DNA from: CAVZQN01 sp963837395
GTDB taxonomy: Bacteria; Acidobacteriota; HRBIN11; JAKEFK01
NCBI GenBank assembly: GCA_963837395.1
Contig: CAWINI010000003.1
Coordinates: forward strand, 186,001-250,000
Direction: 5' to 3'
DNA: 64,000 nucleotides
This document shows positions 18,743-26,261 of the stretch, in pieces. How positions within the stretch are numbered: position 1 is the first letter of the stretch; every line of letters starts with the position of its first letter. Both the position numbers and the translations under genes were made by a program. The notes under the pieces are model-generated. The model did no database searches, was not told the origin of the DNA, and saw nothing but the letters and a program-made list of their open reading frames with translations.

Positions 18743-20041
18743 CTATACGGCTTGGGATTGAAGTTGAATCCCTGCTTTTTTTAAGAAATCATAAGGCAAC
18801 TCACCACCAGCAAAAATAAATACTGCGTCATTCGCAATTTCTTCTGTCCCCGTTTCCGAAGAAAGGATAACAGATTCTTCACAAATTTCTTGCACATTGG
18901 AATTAAAAACGACACGTACAGTACCTTTGCTTATAGCTTCCTGAATATGCGATTCATTTCGTTCTTTGATCCGGGTGAATTCACCCTTACGATACGAAAC
19001 GGTCACATAAGTTCCCGGCTGTGAAGCAATTGCAATCGCAGCTTCAACAGCAGAATCACCGCCACCAACAACGAGAACTTTGCAATTCTTGTAAGCTTCC
19101 GCTTCGATCAATCGATAACATACTTTCGATAGTCCTTCCCCCGGCACACCAAGTTTCCGAGGCGTACCTCTTCTCCCCAAAGCAAGAACGACATTCTTCG
19201 CGCGATACTCACCTTTAGATGTTGCCAGACGAAAATTCATTTCTTCTTGCTGAATCTCATTTACCTTTTCATTGATCTGAATCTGTAATCCGGTTTGATG
19301 AATAATTTTGTTCCACAATTCAACAAGCGATTCTTTGGAAACTTCTGTTAATTTGATTTTGCCGTACAGCGGAATATCGGCAGGAGATGTCATCACAATT
19401 TTTCTCCGCGGATATTGCAGAATGGTTCCGCCACGATCTCCCTGCTCAAGTACGACGTAACGCAATCCTTGTTTCATCGCGGCTAATCCCGCTGACATAC
19501 CTGCAGGTCCGGCTCCTACAATTGCAACATCAAACTCGGCTCCGGCTGCGCGTGTTTTCGTTGTGGTTAGATGTTCTATTGCTTGAACACCTTGTTTGAT
19601 AGCATTGCGGATCAAACCCATACCACCGAGTTCGCCAGCAATATACATTCCTGGAATGTTCGTTTCCAAATTTTCATTTATTACCGGCAAATTTGCGCTT
19701 CGCCCAGGCGCTCCTAATTGGAGTTTTATGGCGCCAACAGGACATTGTTCCGCGCATAGACCATGTCCAACACATTTCGCAGCATGAATCAAAGTGGCTT
19801 TTCCTGAAACCATTCCAAGCACACCATGTTCTGGACAAGCCCGGACGCAAGCGCCACAACCGATGCACTGTAACGCATCGATATGAGGATGCATGCTCAA
19901 AGGTACGTTCATCTCAGTGCCAGCTGTTTTTTCAAGCTTGCGCCGAGCTTGCTTCTCTGCTGCTCTATATTTCAAAAAACGAGGCAGCAAAGTACTGCTA
20001 ACCAAAATAATTGCGACAATAAACGTGATATAGTTTTCCAT
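18743..20041 (-). CDS. Membrane-anchored ferredoxin/FAD-NAD(P) oxidoreductase
   Basis: 432 residues from the ATG at 20041, which has AGGTG 5 bases upstream. An N-terminal transmembrane helix (about 3-20) is followed by basic residues, placing the rest in the cytoplasm. A dicluster ferredoxin follows: CxxCxxCxxxCP (Cys59-69), then CVGHGLCAEQCP (90-101), in which His93 replaces the second Cys. Next comes a segment ETNIPGMYIAGELGGMGLIRN that is normally the C-terminal FAD-binding end of thioredoxin-reductase-like enzymes, and only then the FAD dinucleotide motif VGAGPAG (175-181) and the NAD(P) motif VGGGDSA (325-331). No CxxC disulfide is present. It probably passes electrons between NAD(P)H, FeS clusters and the membrane heme protein. 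Confidence 0.85.
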   Translation of the reverse strand: MENYITFIVAIILVSSTLLPRFLKYRAAEKQARRKLEKTAGTEMNVPLSMHPHIDALQCIGCGACVRACPEHGVLGMVSGKATLIHAAKCVGHGLCAEQCPVGAIKLQLGAPGRSANLPVINENLETNIPGMYIAGELGGMGLIRNAIKQGVQAIEHLTTTKTRAAGAEFDVAIVGAGPAGMSAGLAAMKQGLRYVVLEQGDRGGTILQYPRRKIVMTSPADIPLYGKIKLTEVSKESLVELWNKIIHQTGLQIQINEKVNEIQQEEMNFRLATSKGEYRAKNVVLALGRRGTPRKLGVPGEGLSKVCYRLIEAEAYKNCKVLVVGGGDSAVEAAIAIASQPGTYVTVSYRKGEFTRIKERNESHIQEAISKGTVRVVFNSNVQEICEESVILSSETGTEEIANDAVFIFAGGELPYDFLKKAGIQLQSQAV

Positions 20042-20080
20042 TTTGCACCTGGGCTGCAATTGGTCTTAATCACCAATAAA

Positions 20081-21397
20081 TCAGAATCTGTAAGTAACTC
20101 CACTTAAGAAACGGTTTTCACGCGCTGACTCTGCATCTGTACGCTCTAATGTAAACAACAATGTAAAGGCACGTGTTAAATAAAGCATTGATGAAACAGA
20201 ATAGCGGCGTGAAGACGGTCGTGTTTCAATCATTACATTGTCAACTCCGATAAATCGAACCAGTGAAAGTGAAGATGTGTAGTCACCACTTACGTATAAC
20301 TTCGGGAAAATCATCCGGCCAGCAGAAACAATCCAGGAATTGTAGGAAGATCCATCATTTCGATTTCTTCTTGAAATGGATAGTTGAGCATCAATACCTG
20401 TGTGAAATAGATCGCTTGAATAGAATCCACCGGTTAGTCGACCAGTAGTATCTTCTCCTTCATTACCGCGATCCTCGCCGTAACCAACATAGAAACGGAG
20501 TCCCGGTGCAGCGAGATATGTAACGCGGCCTTCCAAAGATTCAAATAAAAATCCGCGTGTATTTTTTTCGTCTAACGGCCGTCCATTGATTTGATCTAGA
20601 GTTAAAGTTCTGAAATCAATGGAACGTCCATGATGAAAAGCGCCTTGAAATTCCACTTTATGTCCGGCAGTATAACGCGCATTGGTAAAAAAGTAATTCA
20701 AGCCCAGACTTTCTCTATTAACTCCGAAAGCATCAATTTCGGCCGCTTGATATAAAAAGAAATCCGAACCAACTGGTAGAAAATTCGTAATAACAAATAC
20801 AGATCGTTCCATCCTGCCTGTATTCCGAACATTCACATAACCGATCACATGGCTTCTTCCATTTTCACCATCTAATGCAAGATAGCCGCCGTATTTGTAG
20901 ATACCGTTGACATAACCTGCATCCAGATACTTCGGTTCAAGCCCGCCAAATCCACCAATTCGAAACTGTCCATAAGATCTTTTGGGACCTTTGATCTGTC
21001 CTAGGAATCCGCCAACAGATCCCAAAGCACCTAATTCGTTTAGCCACATTTGGCCAGCTCTAAAACCGAGACGTCCGCCATTAAATTTGCCCCCCACATA
21101 AGCGTTATATATGGATATGCGACGGGGAATCTCTTCATCTGCTGGATAGCCTGCCAAACGGATATCGGCGGCATATTCAAGTCCATTTTCTACCTCACCA
21201 GACTGAAGAGAAAGGCTTGTAGCGAATTCCTGATATGGGTTCTCTGTACCATCGTCGAGAATCGAATTCGCACTTTGAGCATAAAATGCGATCCTTCCAT
21301 AGGCTTGTGAATAGAGATTGTGAACACTAAGTCCGAACAATATGGTCAGAATACCCAGTGCTAGACTAAGCTGATAAGACACACCCTTTTTTCCCAT
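20081..21397 (-). CDS. Outer-membrane beta-barrel protein (porin-like)
   Basis: 438 residues with a signal peptide (cleavage likely after LYSQA). The rest shows alternating hydrophobic/aromatic strands with turn residues, such as SLSLQSGEVENGLEYAADIR and RYSVSSMLYLTRAFTLLFTLE, and it ends in YRF, the C-terminal aromatic signal for BAM-assembled barrels. A GAGG lies before the ATG. As first gene of the minus-strand operon it could be the outer-membrane sheath through which the 51-heme cytochrome reaches the surface, as in porin-cytochrome conduits. Sequence similarity to known conduit porins was not evident to me. Confidence 0.8.
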   Translation of the reverse strand: MGKKGVSYQLSLALGILTILFGLSVHNLYSQAYGRIAFYAQSANSILDDGTENPYQEFATSLSLQSGEVENGLEYAADIRLAGYPADEEIPRRISIYNAYVGGKFNGGRLGFRAGQMWLNELGALGSVGGFLGQIKGPKRSYGQFRIGGFGGLEPKYLDAGYVNGIYKYGGYLALDGENGRSHVIGYVNVRNTGRMERSVFVITNFLPVGSDFFLYQAAEIDAFGVNRESLGLNYFFTNARYTAGHKVEFQGAFHHGRSIDFRTLTLDQINGRPLDEKNTRGFLFESLEGRVTYLAAPGLRFYVGYGEDRGNEGEDTTGRLTGGFYSSDLFHTGIDAQLSISRRNRNDGSSYNSWIVSAGRMIFPKLYVSGDYTSSLSLVRFIGVDNVMIETRPSSRRYSVSSMLYLTRAFTLLFTLERTDAESARENRFLSGVTYRF

Positions 21398-21463
21398 TTT
21401 GCATCCTCACAACATGTATGAGCAGGACGCTGATAAAAAAAATACATCTCTTCTTGTAAGAAT

Positions 21464-21478
21464 ATCTCAGGTAGTTTT
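21464..21478 (+). promoter_or_regulatory. AGGTA[A/G]TNT motif, copy 1
   Basis: ATCTCAGGTAGTTTT. It matches 14 of 15 bases at 32997-33011 and shares the AGGTA core with copies at 30051 and 33022. It lies between the barrel gene and clc. It is a candidate site for the response regulator at 32327. Confidence 0.35.
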
Positions 21479-21482
21479 TCCG

Positions 21483-21497
21483 TTTCATGTTATGAAA
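21483..21497. promoter_or_regulatory. Palindrome TTTCAT-N3-ATGAAA
   Basis: A perfect 6-3-6 palindrome with the same geometry as the TATCGT operator but a different sequence. It lies 11 bases from the degenerate operator at 21508, near the predicted start point of the barrel operon transcript. Confidence 0.4.
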
Positions 21498-21507
21498 TTT
21501 AGTTTTA

Positions 21508-21522
21508 TATCGTGAAACGTAA
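21508..21522. promoter_or_regulatory. Degenerate TATCGT-N3-ACGATA operator (site 0)
   Basis: TATCGT-GAA-ACGTAA: the left arm is intact and the right arm is degenerate. On the minus strand the intact arm runs into TATAAA (21504-21509), a possible -10 box for the barrel/51-heme operon. Confidence 0.4.
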
Positions 21523-21559
21523 AAATATTGGTAGAATAGACGTGGCTTTCAGCATATTA

Positions 21560-21574
21560 TATCGTGTTACGATA
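21560..21574. promoter_or_regulatory. TATCGT-N3-ACGATA operator (site 1), barrel operon/clc divergent region
   Basis: TATCGT-GTT-ACGATA, a perfect palindrome. On the minus strand TATAAT (21556-21561) overlaps one arm and could be the -10 box of the 51-heme operon. On the plus strand the site ends 5 bases before the clc ATG, leaving no room for a Shine-Dalgarno, so clc may be translated from a leaderless message or regulated at this point. Confidence 0.75.
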
Positions 21575-21579
21575 GAACA

Positions 21580-23472
21580 ATGTCTATTTCCAATCGATTT
21601 CGCCGTGGAATTCCAGACAGTGGATTTGAAACGCAGCGATATTTGATCAAGTGGTTAGTACTCAGTTCGCTGATTGGTATTGTAGCGGGAGTGAGCGCAA
21701 TCGCATTCACGTATGCAATTGATTTTGTAACTCATATTGCGCTCGGACAAGGCGCAGGATATTTACCACCATCTCCTGCCGGTGAAGGTGCTAACGGTTT
21801 AACTCCAATATTGCGAAAATGGGCATTGCCTTTGATCACGACAGTCGGTGGCTTGCTCTCCGGAATCATTGTTTTTGGTTTGGCCCCGGAAGCGGAAGGA
21901 CATGGAACAGATGCTGCGATTGATGCGATTCATCATAAACGGTCTCGCATCCGGGCGCGAATTCCACCAATTAAATTAATAGCTTCCGCAATTACAATTG
22001 GAACCGGCGGTTCAGGTGGCCGTGAAGGACCAACAGCACAAATGTCGGCTGGGTTTGGCTCAATGCTCGCCGATTGGCTACATTTGGATGTTCAAGACCG
22101 TCGAATTGCAGTGTGTGTAGGAATCGGTTCAGGAATTGGCGCCATTTTCCGTGCACCACTAGGTGGTGCTTTGATGGCAGCTGAAATCTTGTACATTCAT
22201 GATCTGGAAGTTGAAGCTCTCATCCCCACGTTGATGGCCTCAATCATTGGTTATAGCGTATACGGTCACTTCTATGGGTATCTGCCGATCTTTGGAAACC
22301 TTTCAGGCTTGGGTTTCGCCCATCCAACTCAGCTTTTGTACTACGCTATGTTAGGACTTCTTTGCGGCTTAGGCGGATTGCTGTACAGCAAAGTTTTTTA
22401 CGGCACAGTCAAATTATTTCATCACATCTCACTACCTCGCTGGATCAAACCAGCTATTGGTGGGTTACTTGTAGGACTTCTGGGCTTGATCTTTCCTGGC
22501 GCATTACACACTGGATATGGTTGGGTACAAATTGCCATGGATAAACGATTGCTAACAATACCGTTGTGGATTGTATTACTGTTACCGTTCGCAAAAATTG
22601 TTTCTACATCCTTATCGATTGGATCCGGAGGATCTGGCGGCATCTTCGGTCCTGGAATGGTAATCGGTGGAATGCTTGGCGCAAGTTTCTGGCGTTTAAC
22701 GTATGTATTATTTCCAGGCATGCCTCCAGAGTCCGCTCCGTTTGTGATCATTGGAATGATGTCATTGTTCGGAGGTATCGCACATGCTCCACTTGCTGTG
22801 ATGCTTATGGTTGCGGAAATGACGGGAAATCTTTCGTTGCTCGCTCCTGCTATGGTAGCAATTGCTATTTCTACTGCTGTAGTAGGCGATCAAACGATTT
22901 ATCAGAGCCAACTAAAAACCCGTGCCGATTCACCGGCGCATCGGGTCAGATTAAGTTTCCCCTTATTGTCTTCACTGGTTGTCCGGGATGCGATGGTGAT
23001 GGATCAAACAGAAAATTATGATAATAGTCGAATTATACTTTCCCCAAATGAGGGTCTTGATGTTGCTTTAGATCGTCTGACTGCACATGGCTTAAGTTGG
23101 GCTCCAGTCATAGACGATCATCAATTTTTAGGAAGGCTAAACGTTAGGGACATCATACAAACGTATAAACAAACCCTGGAAAAAAGTGTTCGACGCGCTG
23201 GAACTCTGACACCGGAAACAATCATGTTCGAAGTTAAAGTGGAAGAATCATCAGCTTTAGCCGGGCGCCGGCTTAGGGAGATCGGTTTACCAAATGAAAC
23301 CATGATCGTCTCAATCACTCATGAGGGACATACCATCTTTCCCAATGCTGATACCATTTTGAAAGTTGGAGATAAAGCGTTGATCATGGCGAGCAAAACA
23401 AGCGAAGAAGACTTACGGACATTTTTAACATCAAAATCAGGGGTTAATAACAAACCACTAAAGCAGATCTGA
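21580..23472 (+). CDS. ClC-family chloride channel/transporter with regulatory C-terminus
   Basis: 630 residues. The ClC core (about 20-450) has the three selectivity-filter motifs: a variant first motif EGHGTDAAIDA near 106, the gating-glutamate motif GGREGPTAQ at 146-154, and GGSGGIFGPGMVIGG near 348-362. The C-terminus carries a CBS-like region (EGLDVALDRLTAHGLSWAPVID) and a TrkA-C/RCK_C-like domain (SSALAGRRLREIGLPNETMIV). ClC proteins move chloride, often in exchange for protons, and help bacteria survive acid shock. No Shine-Dalgarno precedes the ATG; the operator at 21560 abuts it. It overlaps the converging marR gene by 15 bases. Confidence 0.93.
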   Translation: MSISNRFRRGIPDSGFETQRYLIKWLVLSSLIGIVAGVSAIAFTYAIDFVTHIALGQGAGYLPPSPAGEGANGLTPILRKWALPLITTVGGLLSGIIVFGLAPEAEGHGTDAAIDAIHHKRSRIRARIPPIKLIASAITIGTGGSGGREGPTAQMSAGFGSMLADWLHLDVQDRRIAVCVGIGSGIGAIFRAPLGGALMAAEILYIHDLEVEALIPTLMASIIGYSVYGHFYGYLPIFGNLSGLGFAHPTQLLYYAMLGLLCGLGGLLYSKVFYGTVKLFHHISLPRWIKPAIGGLLVGLLGLIFPGALHTGYGWVQIAMDKRLLTIPLWIVLLLPFAKIVSTSLSIGSGGSGGIFGPGMVIGGMLGASFWRLTYVLFPGMPPESAPFVIIGMMSLFGGIAHAPLAVMLMVAEMTGNLSLLAPAMVAIAISTAVVGDQTIYQSQLKTRADSPAHRVRLSFPLLSSLVVRDAMVMDQTENYDNSRIILSPNEGLDVALDRLTAHGLSWAPVIDDHQFLGRLNVRDIIQTYKQTLEKSVRRAGTLTPETIMFEVKVEESSALAGRRLREIGLPNETMIVSITHEGHTIFPNADTILKVGDKALIMASKTSEEDLRTFLTSKSGVNNKPLKQI

Positions 23473-23904
23473 CAATTGCCGGATCTCTGGTTTTAATCTC
23501 CGCAATTCTTGTTTGTTTAAAGATGCCAATTTTTCCAACACCCCTTTACCCTTTTTTGTAACGCGAATACACACGATACGTTTGTCATCCTTGGCTCTTC
23601 TTCGGTTAACCAGATTTCGAGATTCCAGACGATCAACTAAACCTACAGCACTGTGATGTTTGATTTGGAGCCATTCTGCCATTTCCCCCATCGTAATCTC
23701 TTCTCTTCCCGGAAAACCACAAATTGTTAACAACGCCTGATATTGCCTCATAGACAGACCAAACTCCGAGGCTGCTTGCTCACTGAATCTAAAGAACTTA
23801 CGTATCGCATACCGGAATACTGCAAGAGCCTCATAGTCTTTTTTCTGCATGACTTCGCGACGACTGGAACCTCTCTTTTTTGAATTAGTGTTATTTTTGG
23901 TCAT
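23458..23904 (-). CDS. MarR family transcriptional regulator
   Basis: 148 residues from the ATG at 23904; a longer in-frame start at 23979 gives a non-conserved extension. The MarR winged helix-turn-helix is clear: LSMRQYQALLTICGF, ITMGEMAEWLQIKHHSAVGLVDRLESRNLV as recognition region, and the wing RRRAKDDKRIVCIRVTKKG with its usual Asp-Arg. Terminal helices form the dimer interface. A strong minus-strand promoter carrying operator site 2 lies about 350 bases upstream and points at this gene, consistent with autoregulation. I propose it binds the TATCGT palindromes of this island; the ligand is unknown. Confidence 0.9.
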   Translation of the reverse strand: MTKNNTNSKKRGSSRREVMQKKDYEALAVFRYAIRKFFRFSEQAASEFGLSMRQYQALLTICGFPGREEITMGEMAEWLQIKHHSAVGLVDRLESRNLVNRRRAKDDKRIVCIRVTKKGKGVLEKLASLNKQELRRLKPEIRQLSDLL

Positions 23905-24260
23905 GCTCTTTTGTAAAAAGGAATTCAATAATACTACAGGTATAGACCAGGAGGAATTTACTTTTTGATATTTAACCAATGTTCTATCACCTCAAAATGA
24001 AGGGGCTCATTTTAGACACGCCCCACCGGCGCGTTGCACTTTTGGGATATATACCGGACGCTTGCTACTTCATTAGTCTGGGGGGCCTATTGTTGAAACT
24101 GAAATATTTTTTTTGCCTCAAAACTTTCCAGCTACAACTTCTAATTCTCATTGCATGCCTACCAGTCCGGGAGCAAGTATTGCCGATATTCCCCTGCTCG
24201 TCCAAGATGAAATACCCAAAGACCAACAACACTCACTCCCAAAACAGGATATATAGATAA

Positions 24261-24275
24261 TATCGCAATACGATA
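24261..24275. promoter_or_regulatory. TATCGT-N3-ACGATA operator (site 2), marR promoter
   Basis: TATCGC-AAT-ACGATA. On the minus strand it lies exactly between TTGACA (-35, 24279-24284) and TATTAT (-10, 24257-24262), 16 bases apart, pointing at marR. On the plus strand TATAAT (24274-24279) overlaps the right arm. Confidence 0.75.
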
Positions 24276-24306
24276 TAATGTCAAACGATAAAGAGTGGTA
24301 AAAAGT

Positions 24307-24373
24307 TTCAGCAGGCGCCCCCAATGCGTGGCTTTTAATCGTGCTTTGGGACACCGGCAGGACGCCTGCTGAA
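24307..24373. repeat. Long-loop hairpin TTCAGCAGGCG/CGCCTGCTGAA
   Basis: An 11-base perfect stem encloses a 45-base loop containing a GC-rich segment and TGCTTTGGGACACC. It lies upstream of marR and beyond the 3' end of the PRC-barrel gene. It could be a terminator, a dispersed repeat or part of a structured RNA. Confidence 0.5.
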
Positions 24374-24437
24374 GGAATTTGGAGGCGCTAAATTATTGTT
24401 GCTTTGGAACTTTTTCCTAAAAACAATTCCAAATTTT

Positions 24438-25169
24438 TCAAGACCAGTATTTTGGCCGATCATAATAGTCATAGAGTCGAGTTTCAAATTCTCGATTTAC
24501 AGCTTTTTCCGGAATAAATTCCGGACTGTTTTTAACAAATTCGCGATCCAGGTCCAAATATAATTTCTGATCTTCACAGCTGATTTTTTGAATCCAATCC
24601 CTTGACAACAAAACTTTCTTTTTTGATAGCAAATCCCTGATTTCAACAACCGCATAGCGTATCAGCCATAAACGATCATCAAAAACAAAATCATCAAGAT
24701 GACCTATGGAACCATTTTCACTTTGAATACCATAACCAAATACTTCATTCGTGCGTCGAAGATGAGGGTTTTGATTAGATCCTTGTTCTTCAATAATGTC
24801 AGGTGAACTTGCAATCGGGGACGGCACTGCAGCTAAAGCGGTATTGTCCCAGTATGGCATCCAACCAAAAAAACCATGTAAACTTTGCTCTTGCTGCCTT
24901 GAAACAGGTTTGTCGGTGTCGATATCGGGACTTTGCATTACTTGATTCTTATTCAGTTTTACGGGCAAGCACTGATTTGTCGAATCCAGTTGAGTAAATA
25001 GAGCAGGCGTTAAAAGGACCTTCTTGCCGAAAAGCCAGATTCCAGTATTGACCACGGCATACCGGATCGCCCATGACTGATCGTCAAAAAACAATTCCTC
25101 AATACTTCCCATGGGACCATCCAAGGCCAGGATTGTATATCCTTGAATTTCTCTGGTACTTCTAAGCAT
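24438..25169 (-). CDS. Double PRC-barrel domain protein
   Basis: 243 residues with two PRC-barrel domains in tandem. The first (about 1-80) has EIQGYTILALDGPMGSIEEL and IRYAVVNTGIWLFGKKVLL; the second (about 125-215) has EVFGYGIQSENGSIGHLDDF and IRYAVVEIRDLLSKKKVLL. There is no signal peptide. Such stand-alone proteins accompany stress genes in many bacteria, but their biochemical role is unknown. An AGAGGA Shine-Dalgarno precedes the ATG. A strong minus-strand promoter with operator site 3 in its spacer lies about 105 bases upstream, shared with the divergent yihY. Confidence 0.85.
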   Translation of the reverse strand: MLRSTREIQGYTILALDGPMGSIEELFFDDQSWAIRYAVVNTGIWLFGKKVLLTPALFTQLDSTNQCLPVKLNKNQVMQSPDIDTDKPVSRQQEQSLHGFFGWMPYWDNTALAAVPSPIASSPDIIEEQGSNQNPHLRRTNEVFGYGIQSENGSIGHLDDFVFDDRLWLIRYAVVEIRDLLSKKKVLLSRDWIQKISCEDQKLYLDLDREFVKNSPEFIPEKAVNREFETRLYDYYDRPKYWS

Positions 25170-25281
25170 ACAAATCCTCTCACAGGATTTTTCGGGAGTA
25201 AGTACGGCCTAATCCTTCCCCTTCTCGCTCGCTGAATTCACCTCTTGCTGCACTCACTCCCAAAATACAAGCTCTATTATA

Positions 25282-25296
25282 TATCGTACTACGATA
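25282..25296. promoter_or_regulatory. TATCGT-N3-ACGATA operator (site 3), PRC-barrel/yihY divergent promoter
   Basis: TATCGT-ACT-ACGATA. On the minus strand TTGACA (25300-25305) and TATATA (25278-25283) flank it 16 bases apart and drive the PRC-barrel gene. On the plus strand TATAAT (25295-25300) overlaps the right arm and can drive yihY. One operator would thus control both directions. Confidence 0.8.
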
Positions 25297-25352
25297 TAAT
25301 GTCAAATTTTGTTGACTCTCAGTATGAATATAAAGAAACTAAAACGACAGAT

Positions 25353-26261
25353 ATGAAATTTCGATTCTGGCTAATGGTATTAAAACGTTCCGGTAAAGAC
25401 TTCTTTGAAGATAATTGTCCCCAGATGGCAGCAGCCATTTCGTACTACGTTTTATTTTCTATATTCCCATTGCTAATTTTTCTAATATCGGTTCTTGGGA
25501 ATTTTTTAAGGAATGATAATTTTCGCAATAAATTGATTGACTTGATCGTTCAATTCATACCGATTGCCGGCTCGCAGGATGATAACTTGATTATTTCAGT
25601 ACTTCATCAGATTTCTTCGAAAAGCAATGGTGCAATTGGTATCTTCGGTCTTTTGGTCATGGCCTGGTCTGCAAGCGGTATGTTCGGTGTAGTCCGCAGC
25701 TCTGTCAACATCGCATACGATCTGAAAAAAAGCAGACCTTTCTTCATGCAAAAAATGATTGATCTGGCCATGGTTCTGGTTGTGGGAATTTTCTTTCTTT
25801 TTTCAATTGCAGCGACTACATTAGTCCGCATCTTGCAAGATTTAAGCAGTAAGTGGATTATCGCATTGTCACTACCAAACCTGGATACGTTTATAGGAGA
25901 GCATGGCCTGGCATGGCAAATGCTTTCCTACCTTATTCCATTCGTTCTTTCATGTATAGGGTTCTATATTATTTACTGGATTATTCCAGCAGTACGTTTT
26001 CCATTTCGATTGCTGTGGCCGGCAGTTCTGTTTGCTTCTGTTTTATTCGAGATAGGTAAAGTTGTTTTTGTTTTTTATATCCAGCATTTTGCAAAATACG
26101 AGCTGGTGTTCGGATCTCTGGGAACAGTACTTGCATTTTTATTTTGGGTTTACATCAGTGCGATGATTCTCCTGTTTGGAGCAGAAATCGCATCAGGATA
26201 TTCCAGAGCACTTGCTTTAGGAAAATCAACTGTCAGCTCAACGCTTACTGATGATTGTTAA
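25353..26261 (+). CDS. YihY/BrkB family inner-membrane protein
   Basis: About 302 residues. The family signature is present: DNCPQMAAAISYYVLFSIFPLLIFLISVLG at the first helix, then WSASGMFGVVRSSVNIAYDLKK and, at the end, FVFYIQHFAKYELVFGSLGTVLAFLFWVYISAMILLFGAEI. Six membrane helices are expected. The role is unclear; the family was once misnamed RNase BN. I chose the ATG at 25353 because the in-frame ATG at 25299 lies inside the predicted -10 box. It overlaps the converging nhaA gene by 24 bases. Confidence 0.88.
   Translation: MKFRFWLMVLKRSGKDFFEDNCPQMAAAISYYVLFSIFPLLIFLISVLGNFLRNDNFRNKLIDLIVQFIPIAGSQDDNLIISVLHQISSKSNGAIGIFGLLVMAWSASGMFGVVRSSVNIAYDLKKSRPFFMQKMIDLAMVLVVGIFFLFSIAATTLVRILQDLSSKWIIALSLPNLDTFIGEHGLAWQMLSYLIPFVLSCIGFYIIYWIIPAVRFPFRLLWPAVLFASVLFEIGKVVFVFYIQHFAKYELVFGSLGTVLAFLFWVYISAMILLFGAEIASGYSRALALGKSTVSSTLTDDC

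Larger units (their letters stand above)
23905..24437. other. Long intergenic region of marR
   Basis: 533 bases without a convincing gene. It holds operator site 2 with its promoter (24257-24284) and a long hairpin (24307-24373). The roughly 350-base stretch between that promoter and marR has no ORF with a good ribosome site; it would be an unusually long leader, so a closer marR promoter cannot be excluded. Confidence 0.5.

Noticed and set aside
23979..24260. 93-codon plus-strand ORF before operator site 2
   Set aside because: No Shine-Dalgarno, no recognisable domain, runs across the marR leader and the operator.
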